Source: an uncultured Candidatus Altimarinota bacterium (GTDB lineage Bacteria; Patescibacteriota; Gracilibacteria; BD1-5; UBA6164). From it: a stretch of 64,000 nt of DNA. The notes under the pieces were generated by a model. The model saw only the letters and a program-made list of their open reading frames with translations, did not search any database and was not told the origin of the DNA. A program made the position numbers and the translations under genes. This document shows positions 1-10,862 of this stretch, in pieces; position 1 is the stretch's first letter, and each line of letters opens with the position of its first letter. Location: NCBI GenBank assembly GCA_938015455.1, contig CALLPL010000006.1, forward strand, positions 30,398 to 94,397, read 5' to 3'.

Positions 1-251
1 GAATTTCTATATTTATGCCCTCTATCTCCTGACAGAATTTCAGCAAGAGTATCAGCTGTAAGTTCTTTCTCTCCCAATGTATCTAAATAGCTATTTACAG
101 AATCTAGGGTTGTTTTTGGTATCTCTATACCTCAAATATGGTATACCATCGGTTCTCATGCAGCATCTTTCAACTTCGAAAGATCATGAGCTATATTAGC
201 TATATCCACATCTGTAACTTCTATATATCATCCTGCTTCAAATGATCCCAT
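1..251 (-). CDS. Partial protein of unknown function (C-terminus cut by window edge)
   Basis: The reading frame opens with ATG at 251 and runs off the left edge, giving 83 residues with no stop. Three in-frame TGA codons are read as Gly. The visible N-terminus starts MGSFEAGGYIEVTDVD, then has a predicted helical stretch and the segment MVYHIGGIEIPKTTLDSV. No signal peptide or membrane segment is present, so it is probably cytoplasmic. I do not recognise a family. It is divergent from recR, and a candidate promoter lies just upstream (281-310). Confidence 0.6.
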
Positions 252-280
252 AATAATTCATTAAATAGTATTATAAATAT

Positions 281-310
281 ATAATACCATAAGCCTTCTC
301 TCTGCGTCAA
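281..310 (-). promoter_or_regulatory. Candidate promoter for the partial gene at the left edge
   Basis: Reading the minus strand, TTGACG (305-310) is followed after 18 bp by TATTAT (281-286), about 30 bp before the ATG. The spacer is longer than the 16 bp seen at most other promoters here, so confidence is limited. Confidence 0.35.
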
Positions 311-315
311 ATAAA

Positions 316-343
316 TTGCCTTCACTCAAAATTTTCCTACAAT
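316..343 (+). promoter_or_regulatory. Promoter of recR
   Basis: TTGCCT (316-321), a 16-bp spacer and TACAAT (338-343) lie 30 bp before the GTG start of recR. The same TTGCCT-16-TACAAT combination occurs again at 14170-14197. Confidence 0.6.
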
Positions 344-373
344 CAATCTATATTAATTCGAATTCTCATAACT

Positions 374-982
374 GTGCCTGAAGCTCTTAAACGACTGATA
401 CATAATATCTCTCTCCTACCAGGAATTGGAGAAAACAGAGCTACAAAGCTTGCTTTTTTTCTCCTCAACGCAAACGAAAATTACCTCAAAGACTTCAGAG
501 AAAATATTGTGAGTATTAAAGAAAAAACAGATATCTGCACGAGCTGCTGAGCCATCACTGATGCATGAAGAAAAACTTGTTCTATTTGTGATGATAGTAA
601 GCGGGATAGCACGCAAATATGTATCGTCGAGGAGTATCTCGATATGCTCACCCTTGAAAGCGCAGGTGGATACACAGGACTCTACCACGTCCTGTGAGGA
701 GCAATTTCTCCTATTAACTGAGTCTTTGTTGGAGACTTACATTTCTCAAAACTCTTTGAACGAATAGAGAGTTCTGATACAAAACTCGAACTTATTATAG
801 CAACAAATCCAAATCTCGAATGAGAAGCAACCTCAGCCTTTTTCACAGAAGAAATAGAAAAAAGAAAACTCAAGCATAAAGTGAAAATAACCCGGCTCTC
901 AAGAGGTCTTAGTTCTGGGTATATAGAGTATGCTGATACTATGAGTCTTGTAAGTGCGCTGAAAGAACGTAAAGAGGTATAA
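374..982 (+). CDS. recR: Recombination mediator protein RecR
   Basis: RecR, 202 aa, close to the usual 200. In the RecFOR pathway it helps load RecA onto gapped DNA in the cytoplasm. An N-terminal helix-hairpin-helix segment (LLPGIGENRATKLAF, residues 14-28) precedes a C4 zinc finger (C55, C58, C69, C72) and a Toprim region. In-frame TGA codons supply the Gly in the conserved YHVLGG(A)ISP segment and inside the zinc finger, which is strong evidence for UGA = Gly. GTG at 374 is chosen because it aligns with the usual MxPxxLxxLI start; no in-frame ATG lies upstream. The next gene starts two bases after the stop, so the two are probably cotranscribed. Confidence 0.93.
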
Positions 983-984
983 GT

Positions 985-1902
985 ATGAAAAAAAAGAATC
1001 TCGTCTTATACTTTCCATCTAAGGATCCAGTAAATTCAGCTTTTGATCTTTTAAGTTCAAAAATGGAGTTATATGAAAATCAGATGCTCGAAGAAATACC
1101 TCAAGATATGGTAAATATATATATGGTTCGCCATAGAGATTATTTCTTTTGAAAAAATGAGTTCCTTCCACAATTTCAACTCATAGCAAATACTTGGTCT
1201 CCCTATAGTAAGAAAGATCATGTCTTTTGAGACTTAGTATATGGTTTTAAAATGTGAGAATGAGTAACTCATACGCGAAACTCAAATATAAAAAACATCA
1301 CTAAAAATAAGCTTGTTATTGAAGATATATTCCCTCACTTATGTAATAAATCACTTATTTGTAACTCTTATGAGGATATCATTAATAATTTCTCTAAAGT
1401 AAAAACAGACTTAAAAGTACTAAAGCCTTGTCATGGATGCCGAAGCAAAGGAATATTTATTCAGAAACATCTACCCCAAAAAAATGAGATAGAAAATAAG
1501 CACTATCCCTATCTTTTACAAGAGTTTTTTGACACAAGTAATTGATTCTTTTGAGTTTCTTGATTACATGACTTTAGAGTAGTAATACAGTGATGAGAAA
1601 TAATATGAGCATACCTACGACAACCTGCTCCTTGAAAGTACACTGCAAATAGTTTCGCAAGGTGAAATTTCATAGACTATACTCACGAAGGGATTCCTGA
1701 AGAAATTCTAAAAATCGTTGATGAAGTAGATGATTATTGTAAAGAGATTGATACTCATAGGTTCTACTCTATAGACATGTGAGTCTGAAAAGATGGGAAC
1801 ATAAAAATATTTGAGATGAACTCCGCTCCAGAGTTTAGTGCAGAATACCAAGCAAGAGAATTCTGAAGATATACAGCAAAAAATATCTTGAAAGTCATCT
1901 AA
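985..1902 (+). CDS. ATP-grasp domain protein (RimK/glutathione-synthetase-like)
   Basis: This 305-aa soluble protein has the second half of an ATP-grasp fold: DFRVVIQGGEIIGAYLRQ (about residues 195-212), an RGN loop, then FYSIDMGVGKDGNIKIFEMN with the Mg-binding E and N of the NEMN-type motif. Such enzymes form amide or peptide bonds from a carboxylate and an amine using ATP; the substrates here cannot be told. The N-terminal third is divergent. It has many in-frame TGA glycines, including adjacent pairs. AGAGG, overlapping the end of recR, is one of the few Shine-Dalgarno-like sequences in the window. The family is fairly sure, the reaction is not. Confidence 0.75.
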
Positions 1903-1941
1903 ATATTTTTAAAATTAGTAACATAGTCTTCATAATTTCAT

Positions 1942-2130
1942 ATGTCTGAATATTCCCCTCCATGATCCAGGGCACGCATGACCAAGGCCCAAATGCGTAA
2001 GTGGCTTGCAGATACACAGACAGCTAGAAAAGCCGCAGAGGCAAAGCTCGATCCAGAAAAAGAGCGCAGCGAAAAAGAAAAAGCTCTTCTAAAAACAGAG
2101 CAGGAGCTTGATGACGCATTTTGAACATAA
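1942..2130 (+). CDS. Small helical charged protein (62 aa)
   Basis: The product starts MSEYSPPGSRARMTKAQMRK and continues as a Lys/Glu/Ala-rich, probably single-helix segment ending in ELDDAFGT. No signal or membrane segment is seen. The third base of its codons is more GC-rich than in neighbours (GCC, AAG, CTC, CGC). The last glycine is a TGA two codons before the TAA stop. It sits 39 bp after the ATP-grasp gene and is followed by a terminator. The family is not recognised; it could bind nucleic acid or act as a small adaptor, but nothing shows this directly. Confidence 0.6.
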
Positions 2131-2133
2131 ATA

Positions 2134-2161
2134 AAAAAAGGTCTTATATAAAACCTTTTTT
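2134..2161. terminator. Bidirectional rho-independent terminator
   Basis: The arms AAAAAAGGT and ACCTTTTTT form a hairpin with an A-run before and a T-run after it. It lies between the convergent genes ending at 2130 (+) and 2171 (-), so it can serve both strands. Confidence 0.75.
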
Positions 2162-2170
2162 ATTTATGTT

Positions 2171-3106
2171 CTATTTTACTGTTATAGGAACTGATTGCTT
2201 CTTAGGAAATGGCCAATCTTTGTATGTACATTCAATATCGTACCAATCAAATCCTGCTTTTGGAGTAATGGTTTTTGATCCAGTTGCTGGAACAATTTTA
2301 TTATCCCATAGAGTTTTGCATTGTTCTACCTCTGTACTATTCTTCCAACTGATAGTAACCTTGTCACCATAATCTACAAAATTATAATTTGCTCTAGCTA
2401 TAAATTCTGGCATAAGCGTAGTGTTATTGTTTTGAATATTCTGTTTTACAGTAACAGCAACATGTTTAGTAGATGTATGTCAGGTTTTACTTATACACTT
2501 AAGTCTATAGTGTTTTACTGAGTTTGGAGATACCTCCATATTACCTCTTCTAGCAACATTGACACCATCCATTGTACATGATCTTGCTGATCGAGTTTTC
2601 CAAGAAATTTTTGCAGTTTCACCTGGATAAATAAATACATTGCTTGTCTTTAACTCTGTAATCTCTGGGTAAATAGGATTCACAAATAAAGTCACTGATT
2701 GAGAATAAAAGTTTCAGTTAGCCCAAGATTCTCACTGTGATCAGTTACAATAAATATAAACGTTATGTCTATTTTTTACTACTATTTTTCTTGAAGTATT
2801 CTTCCCAACTACTTGGTTATAAACACCGAGATCTTGCCTATGCATAAAACATCTATATGCATTTTTTGATTTCCATGAGATTTCTACTTTTTCACCATAA
2901 TCGAAATGTTGGTGAGGATTTCCTAAAGCACTTACACCGTTCACAAACATTTCAAGCTCTACAGCTGGATATACAACAGGTGGTATTACGGGAGTCCCTC
3001 CTCATGAAGAAGATGAGCTACTACTTCAAACTCCTCATCCTGCAAAGACAGAAGAAGTAAGACATAGGCTACATAGAACAAAAATAATTCTTATAAAACC
3101 TTTCAT
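2171..3106 (-). CDS. Secreted protein with three Ig-like repeats
   Basis: This 311-aa exported protein has a signal peptide (MKGFIRIIFVLCSLCLTSSVFA) followed by a Gly/Ser linker (GGGVGSSSSSSGGG) and then three related domains of about 85 residues. Each repeat has a core of the type FDYGEKVEISWKS, IYPGETAKISWKT or VDYGDKVTISWKN, with paired cysteines, and closes with a V-x-V strand. This looks like a tandem Ig-like or fibronectin-like beta fold with one disulphide per domain. It is probably released or tethered at the surface, since no anchor is visible. Its own promoter lies at 3137-3164. The repeat architecture is clear; the binding partner is unknown. Confidence 0.75.
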
Positions 3107-3136
3107 AAAAAATACTTAAAAAATAAATTACTAGTT

Positions 3137-3164
3137 AATTTAAACATAAATATTAATTTGTCAA
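3137..3164 (-). promoter_or_regulatory. Candidate promoter of the Ig-like secreted protein
   Basis: On the minus strand TTGACA (3159-3164), a 16-bp spacer and TAAATT (3137-3142) end about 30 bp before the ATG at 3106. The -35 is perfect and the -10 matches 4 of 6 positions. Confidence 0.45.
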
Positions 3165-3179
3165 GTTATTAAAACTTAT

Positions 3180-4040
3180 CTATAAAAACAAAAGTACTAA
3201 GCATACCATAATTCATCATATTCAAATAGCCTTTTGTAAATTTATATGATCTCCAAATAAATACACGGAAAAAAGTGTCACAAGTCCTATGGATCATACG
3301 TTTACTGCATTAATATACCCAGGGTTTGGAGCAACTGTATACCCATACACCATAGATTGTTGGAATGCTATAAAGAATATCCCTATTGCGATGATATGAT
3401 ATACTTCTCATCTAGATTTAGGAGTATAGCTTTGTTTTTGAAATATTATCTCTCATAAAATAAAAATTGTTACAAATCATAGTAAGTAGAGGTTTAATAT
3501 AGAAGCTGATATTCCTGTTTGCGAAAGATAAGCGAGGATTAGAGCAAGATTCCCCCAGGCAAAAAACGTATATATTGTTGGGGCTAACCAACTTCATGAT
3601 TTTCGTTTCTTCTCATTCTTTTTTTCTAATAAAACACATGTAGAAAAAAGTATAATCAATATAATCAGTAGTATTTTAAAAAGAGAGAATTCTGATCATA
3701 AGAGAAATATAGAAAAGAGGGTTGTATAAATGACATAACTTTTTCCGATTATAAGAGGATATCATGGGTTTGGAGAATATTCAAGAGCCCTCAAAGAAGC
3801 CATATTTGCAAACCATGAAAAAAATATTGCCGTAAAAAACAGTATTATTACATCTTGAATACCAAGAAGTAAAGATGTTTTATTATGTATATTGAAAAGT
3901 AAAAGAGGGAGTAAAGGAGCAGCAAACATTGCAAGACTCTTTATTTTAAGAGGAGTCTTATATCTTTCAATACTTCTCAAAGTAAGATATAAGCCAGTAG
4001 AAGAAATAACAATAATACATGATGTTATAATCCAGTTCAT
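3180..4040 (-). CDS. EamA/DMT-superfamily transporter
   Basis: This 286-aa integral membrane protein is almost entirely hydrophobic segments, consistent with ten helices in two EamA halves. The end of the second half, VAPNPGYINAVNVGSIGL then LFGDHINLQKAIGIGG, is typical of drug/metabolite exporters (the GE..t..q.iG.. signature). The first half has a matching NP-GYPLIIGKSYV segment. The substrate is unknown. In-frame TGA supplies several membrane glycines. It lies 12 bp downstream of yvcK on the same strand, so it may belong to the alaS-yvcK transcript. Confidence 0.75.
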
Positions 4041-4052
4041 TTAAAAGTATTT

Positions 4053-5060
4053 TTAGAATAGAATCTTCTCCTCAATAAATTCCTCTATAACTCTAGCCAT
4101 CTTTGCAGGGGAATGTCTCACTAGGTCACTGTGGTTTACAAGTTCTCGCTCTAGAACCTGATAACTTTTCCCTGAAAAATCTGTTTCTGGTTTAAGTTTT
4201 ACGGGTTTTTTTCCTTCTTCTGTTTTATATTTTTCAACAGCTTCATCTCATATATGACCAGAATTTACAATGACGTAATCAATTACTTCCCCAGCATATT
4301 TTTCAATATTATCTATAAAATCCGTTAATTCATAAGTGGTTGTTTCTCCTCTGTCGGCCATAATATTACACACATAAATAATTTTCGCATCTGTCTGGGA
4401 AAGAGCTTCTCTCATTCATTTTGAAAGGAGATTTGGTATAATACTGGTATAAAAATCCCCTGGACCAAGTATGATATAATCTGAGCTTAAAATTGCTTCC
4501 AGAGCCTTAGGATTAAGTATTCATTCTCCTCAAACAAGAAATGCCTCAGCAATGTTTTGATTTGCGTTATGAGATTTCTCTCATGGATTCTTATCTGAAA
4601 CATCTATGTTTTTTTCTCCTATAATTTCTGTCCCATCTTCCATTCTTACTCAAAGATGAATATCCTCAAGAGTGACTGGAATAACATCCCCTTGTACATC
4701 AAACATCTTGCAAGCCATATCAAGACCTGCTTCGAAACTTCATCCAATATCTCCAAGTGCTGTGAGTAAAATATTTCCTATCTTATTTCCTCAAATAATT
4801 CATTCTTCTTCAAATCTATATTCAAACAGATCACGGACCATTCAGGTGTCTTTTGCAAGCGCTGCGATCCCTCGACGAATATCTCCAGGTGGAAGAACTC
4901 CATATTCATCACGAATCCTCCCTGTGGTACCACCTGAGTCAGTCATAGCAATAATAGCTGAGAGATGGAGGTCTTCTCGCATCTTCAGTCCCTTGAGTCC
5001 ATAGAGTACATTAAATGTTCCTGCTCAACCTCAAATAGCAGTAATACGCGTTTTTTTCAT
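4053..5060 (-). CDS. yvcK: YvcK/CofD-family protein (gluconeogenesis factor)
   Basis: This 335-aa protein matches the YvcK branch of the CofD-like superfamily. The N-terminal nucleotide-binding loop [17 protein letters not shown] is followed by [20 protein letters not shown] and [10 protein letters not shown], hallmarks of the family. Downstream are a GNKIGN(IL)L motif and a [15 protein letters not shown] motif. YvcK proteins bind UDP-sugars and affect carbon flow and cell-wall synthesis in Firmicutes. Two of the loop glycines are TGA codons. It starts two bases after the alaS stop, so the pair forms a tight operon. Family assignment is firm; the precise role here is inferred. Confidence 0.88.
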
Positions 5061-5062
5061 AA

Positions 5063-6976
5063 TTAATCTTTTATTAGTACAGCTTTGATCCTTCGTACTC
5101 CTCGGCTAGAAGCCTCTTCTTTTTTTATTTTAAATCTCCCCATTCACTCAGAGTTTTCTACATGTGGTCATCCGCAAAGCTCTATAGAGTATGTTTCTAA
5201 GTCAGATTTCATAGTATATACCTTTACTACATCTGGGTATTTTTCCCAGAAGCTTCCAACCACTCCAGCATCCATGGCAGCTTGTTTTGCCATTTCTTCT
5301 GTGCTAACTTGCATTCCTGATTCTATTGCTCTGTTCACAAACAACTCTACCTCGTCGAGCTGTTCACGAGTGACTTTCTCGTCATGTGTAAAATCAAAAC
5401 GGAGCCTCTCAGCTGTGATATTTGATCCCTTTTGAAATACATGATCTCAGAGAACTTTTCGAAGACCAGCTAATAGCAGATGTGTTGCTGTATGGAGCTC
5501 TGTCGTAGCAACAGAGTGATCCGCAAGTCCTCATTTGAATTTTTGCTCTGCCCCTTTTCGAGAGAGAGCCTTATGATCTTCAAATGCTTTTTCAAATCAC
5601 TCTCTATCTACCGTAAGGTTATGTTCTGTAGCGAGATCCTCAGTAAGTTCTATAGGAAAGCCATAAGTATCATAGAGTTTGAAGGCTTTTGCTCCTGCTA
5701 TTTGCGTTACCTTTTTCCCTGACCTCTCAAATGCTATTTTATAGCCGGATAGAAGTTTTTCAAATTCCTTTAGTCATTTTTCCAGTGTTGTAAGAAACTG
5801 TTTTTCTTCTGTATCTATTTCTGAGAGAATAACTTCTTTTTTTTCTCCTAGTTCTGGATATTGCTCCTTATACTCTTCGATGACACCCTTAGCAGCTTCA
5901 ACAGAAAGCCCTGACTCTATTCCGAGGTCACGCGCATAACGAACTGCTCTTCTTAGCATACGACGCGTGAAGTATCCCTGGTCTTTATTTGATGGACTTG
6001 CTCCATCAGCTATAAGGAATACTACGACCCTGAGATGGTCCATCACAACTCTGAAAGCCTTAGTTTCTGTCTCGTCATCACCATATTTCTTCCCTGAAAA
6101 CTCTTCTATTTTTGACCGAACACTATCAAAGAGATCCCCTGTAAATACATCAGGTTCATCAGTAAGAGCTACAGCAATTCGCTCAAGTCCTCCTCAAAAG
6201 TCTATGTTTTTATTTTCGAGTTCCTGAAAGCCATTTTCTGTCTTTATGTACTGCATAAAGACATTATTCGCAAACTCAAGAAATCTACCACAGTCACATG
6301 CTGGGTGACATGGTTCATCTTTGTATTCTGATTTTTCATGAAGTCCGAGTTCTTCTCCAAAATCCCAAAACATCTCAGAGTCGGGACCTCCAGGTTCACC
6401 TATAGGCATATTCTCTGGTACTCCTGCTCGACTCCACCAGTTTTCTTTTTCGTTATAATAAAATATTCTTCCTCCCTGCATACCATCTCTTTCTGCCATA
6501 TCTACAGCTTCTGCCGTGATTCATTTTGCAGCAAACTTTTCCTGCCATAAAGAAACAGCCTCATCATCTCGAGGAATACCAAGTTTTTCATTTCCTCTAT
6601 ACACAGATATGTATATTTTCTCAGGATTGAGCCAAAGTTCCTGTACATAAAATTCCCAAATCCAAGAGATTTGCTCATGCTTAAAATAATCCCCAAGAGA
6701 CCAGTTTCCAAGCATCTCAAAAAATGTCGTATGACGATTATCACCTATATCCTCTATATCTGCAGCTCGAAAAGCCTTCTGACTATCGACAATCCTCGTT
6801 CATAGAGGATGTTTTTCCCCAAGGAGGTATGGCACCATTGGCTGCATACCACTTCCTGTGAAGAGTGTTGTTGGGTCGTTTTCTGGGATAAGAGAAGCTG
6901 ATGGGACTATTTTATGTCCTCTCTCTTCAAAAAATTTCAGGTACTTTTCCCTGATTTGTGCGCTTGTGAGTTTCAT
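5063..6976 (-). CDS. alaS: Alanyl-tRNA synthetase, short form without C-Ala domain
   Basis: AlaRS charges tRNA-Ala and edits Ser/Gly mischarging. The class II core starts at [20 protein letters not shown], with motif 1-3 segments such as [13 protein letters not shown] and [20 protein letters not shown]. The editing domain has HxxxH (H495, H499) and CxxxH (C601, H605; the second Gly of CGGPH is TGA). The protein stops at 637 aa right after the editing domain ([17 protein letters not shown]), so the coiled coil and C-terminal DHHA1/C-Ala domain of the usual ~875-aa enzyme are absent. The frame ends cleanly at TAA and yvcK follows at once, so this is a compact form, not a truncation. Confidence 0.93.
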
Positions 6977-7003
6977 AATTTTGATGTATAAAAATAGGTC
7001 TCA

Positions 7004-7030
7004 ATTATAACTATATTTTTCCTATTTCAA
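7004..7030 (-). promoter_or_regulatory. Promoter of alaS
   Basis: On the minus strand TTGAAA (7025-7030), 15 bp and a perfect TATAAT (7004-7009) lie 27 bp before the alaS ATG. The divergent gene at 7158 has no equally clear promoter in the remaining sequence. Confidence 0.5.
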
Positions 7031-7157
7031 GGGAAGATTCTGAGTTTTTCATATTTCTAGTATATCACTCCACTATGTCAACTCTGCTTTCTCGTTTTTT
7101 TCGAAAATATATGTTATTTTAAATATAGATATTTTATTTTGCAAGGTAGTAATAGAA

Positions 7158-10100
7158 ATGACTTGAGGTGAAGCTACATGACACGAAGATTGGCTTGCAA
7201 AAGAAGTTGAGGAATCTGATACAGACAGTCAAATAAAAAACGAAACTCTTAAGGTGCTACAGCAAACGGCTGATCTGTGTGAAAAAACAGATCCTCTAAC
7301 AGCTATTGCCATCAGGAAAGATTGCGATGATGTAAGGCTCTCTACAATAAATTCTCTTTTACAGGAAAGAAAAAAAACAAAACTTTCAATTGCCGAAATA
7401 CGAAGTGAGGTCGAGCTAAATAAAGAACAAAAGGAAGATTTGAGCAAAGGAAGCATTGATCAAGAAGAATTAGCAAAGATAAAAAATGAATTTGATGAAT
7501 TGGAAGCAACTGAGAAAGAAAAAAGAGAAAAAAATCAAAGTATCGAAAAGTTAGATACTCTACTAACAGAAAAGTGACTCGATACAAAGTATTCTGCAGT
7601 CCTCGATCTTTCTTACTGAGAAAATATAAGTTCTAGTTTCGTAGAAGTTCTTATTCGAGAAATAGATGGTACTGGGAAAGTAAGTCTCAAGACTCTTGAA
7701 GAACTCAAAGACTTCACTCTCTGAAATATAGAAGTAAGTGAGATTCAATTAGCTGATATTACAACTAGGATAGAAAAATGATTCGAAGATTGAGATTTAG
7801 GAAGCATATGAGACGAGATTCGATGAGAGTTATGAATAGGGCCTGAGGCTGAAGTTATTATTATTAAAGCTCTGGATACATATCTCTTAAAAAATCCTGA
7901 GAAAAATAGCGTATTTTTAAGTGAATATTCTAAAGATTTCTTTGGTATGTGTATGCCAGAAAAATCACTCTATATGGAAATATTATATTTACGAGTACAA
8001 GATACCGTCACAAAAAATATTAACACATTTCTAAAAAATAGTGAAGTTGGGGCAGAAAAAATTGAAAGTCTACAAGAGAAAGTTGCCGAACTTATAGAAA
8101 AAATGAAAGAGAACGGGTGTAGTATGGAGTATTTTTCTATAATACAAGAGTTCCTTGACACACACTTAGATGATTATCATATCGATATAGATAGTAAAGA
8201 GGCCTTAGGTATAATATGAACTGTTATAAAACTCAAGAAAACCGAAACAGAACTCAAAATTATGGCAATTAGAGATAAGATAACAAATATTTCTAAGGAA
8301 GGCTATGAGGAAGTATGAAAAGTTCTCAAAAACTGAAATATAGATGAAATGCGTACATACCTGAGTGATGAAGCATTATTTCCAGATCAAGAAGAAGCTC
8401 AAGCCTTACTTGAAGAAATTGAAGATGTATTATGAGCTAGAAAAAAAATAGAAACTCAAGAAGAAACCGTGGAAAAGCTCTCAGAAATGGATCAGGAATG
8501 ACTTAATACCATCGTTCGTTTAAGTAAGATATTATGAAGAAAAATAGACACAGCAGAGGCTGAAACACTTTCCTACATACTTGAGAACCCACAGGACAGG
8601 CTTCAAGAAATACAAAATCCTAAACAACTAGTTGAGATTTTTCAAACGTACTCTCTCGAAAATCATGAAAATCTAAACCAAAATGAGAAATGAACCCATC
8701 TTGCTCTAAGTTGAGTGAAAATTAGTAGTCTTTCTCCTAATATATTAACTCCTAAACTTATTGAAAATTTTCCATGAGAGTTTGATGATTTTTGATCTCT
8801 TGATTGAATACTTAGATCAAACCCAAGTCTCATTCAACACGTCATTCTTCACTCGAGAAGTAATCAGGTAATATCTCATATGTGTAATATTTGAGATATT
8901 GAAAGCTGCTATATAGCCTTAAATACATTATCGTCTTATGATTCTCCTTCAAGGTATTTTTGAGAAGGAGGTCTTAATATTAGTAGTAGTATTCTCTGAG
9001 ATCTCCCACTATCTTTAAGAAAATATATCAATAAACAAACTGACTCAAATATTCAACTCAGTGAGAAAGAGTGAAATACGGAAGTAATCAGTGAGGAAGG
9101 TTTTCAAAATCTTGTTAGTAAATTAGAGCAGAAAACAGGTGAAAGACTGAATCTACAAGACAAGCGAGAATTTAAAGCACTCAGTGTATTTCTGGAAGAA
9201 CACTGAGTTAGTGGGTATAAAAATGAATCTCAAAGAATTATTAAAGCTGGATTTTGAAATATTTTTAATAATTTAAAGTTTGATAGAGAAAGTATAGATA
9301 TAGCTACACTCCTTCTTAAAGACGATCCGACACGAATTCATGATATACCTGTTTCACTTAGATGACATAAAGAGGTAGTTAATATTCTTATCGATCACTG
9401 AGAAGCATATTTTGATTATATAGAAGTTAAAAGTATAGATAGTGCCTTACAAGTAATAGAAACATTACGAAATGCATGACTCCCTATTTCAGGAAAAATA
9501 CGAAGTCAACTCAATACCCTTTTTGATACTATAAGTGATGCAGAGAAAAGGGAATTCATTCACAACGAAGAAAAACGAGTTTTATTGAAGTGAGTTCTTG
9601 ACAGTATGGAGAAATACGATTTAGGGATTGAAAACGCAGGAGTAATTAGTCGCAAGCTAAAAACTAATGAAGTTCATAGTGAAAGTATCATTGGATATCT
9701 TGAAAAAGAATGACTAAATAAAAATGGTGAATGATCTGAGTTTGTACAAGAACTCCTCTCAGGGTGAGGACGTCTTTCTTATGAAAATGCCTACGCTGTA
9801 TTAGAGTCTCAAAATCTTTCGCCTGAGATAATCTGAGAACATCTAAGAAATATTCTTAAGATAACTGAGCAAAAGCTTACAGCTGAAATAAAAGAATTAG
9901 AGAGTACTAAACTTATTTGAGATTCAAAAAGCATTTGAGAAATATCGAGTATTAACAACAAAGGAGATACTATCCTAGATATCACTAAAGCTGAAGCCAG
10001 TTTTAAGAAATTTATTGAGTCTCAAGAAAGACCTTTTACTTCAGAATCTGAAGCCTTACAAGCCTATATTGAGTTTCATAAGATCGAATGAAACGATAAA

Positions 10101-10829
10101 GTTGTATTAACTAAACTACTCACAAAAAATGCTGAACTTGAATGAGTAAGGGCATCACTAAATAAATCAAATATAGAGCTGGCTCATTTAGCAAAAGAAT
10201 GAAAACTTGATGATTATATTATAGCGCATCGTATATCTTACTTCAATTGAGAAAACCCTGAAGATGTTTTCCAGGAAATTCAAAAAGTACGACAACAAGA
10301 ATGAGACGCAAAATCTCTTTGAGATGAGCACCATACAAACAAGGATATATCGGCTATATTAGACACTTGAGTTTTCACCCCAGGAGAAATCTCAGACTTG
10401 ACTCCAGAAGAAGTAAGTATACTCACTTGAGATAGTGAAGAGGCTCGGGAAAATCTCATTAATATGCATGAAACCCTGCAAGAATTAAATCTAGAATTTC
10501 TTTGGAAGCACCGTCATCAGTATCTCATAGCAATGTGAGATGGAACTATTGAAAACGACCAAGAATGAAGTATTGATAAATCAGAACTATTGAAAATATT
10601 GAACTTCACAATGAAGGTACTTTGAGAAAAAAGTGACTATTCTAATATAAATTGAGTAAAAGACGCTCTTAAAACAGTAAACGATGCTCACAACAACCCT
10701 AATAAATCAAACCTCCTATGACGAAGTGATGTAGAACAATTATTCTGGGAAAAATGATATCTAGATGAAAATAGAGGAATAAATATTAGTAATCTCAGAG
10801 ATACTAGTAAATATAATCCCATAAAATAA
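7158..10829 (+). CDS. Large cytoplasmic helical/coiled-coil protein of unknown function (1223 aa)
   Basis: This is a single uninterrupted frame once TGA is read as Gly; most of its glycines are TGA. There is no signal peptide or membrane helix. The sequence is rich in Glu, Lys, Leu and Ile with heptad-like stretches (about residues 60-140, 285-320, 380-450), suggesting an elongated, mostly helical protein. An EF-hand-like loop, ENDQEGSIDKSE (residues 1132-1143), has acidic residues at positions 1, 3, 5, 9 and 12 and Gly at 6; a weaker one, EIDGTGKVSLKT, is at 168-179. The gene stands alone between alaS and gyrA with its own terminator. I do not recognise the family; scaffold or cytoskeletal roles are guesses. 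Confidence 0.8.
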
Positions 10830-10859
10830 AAAGTCAGTTCCTTTCGAAACTGATTTTTT
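10828..10859. terminator. Rho-independent terminator between convergent genes
   Basis: AAAAGTCAGTT and AACTGATTTTT pair (one G-U) around an 8-nt loop, followed by T-rich sequence. It overlaps the last bases of the 1223-aa gene and lies 4 bp from the gyrA stop on the other strand. Confidence 0.75.
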
Positions 10860-10862
10860 ATT

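Noticed and set aside
416..688. Minus-strand ORF opposite recR
   Set aside because: It overlaps the conserved zinc finger and Toprim part of recR and has no family features.
7053..7081. TTGACA with TATACT upstream of alaS
   Set aside because: The two boxes are only about 11 bp apart; the TTGAAA/TATAAT pair at 7004-7030 is better placed.
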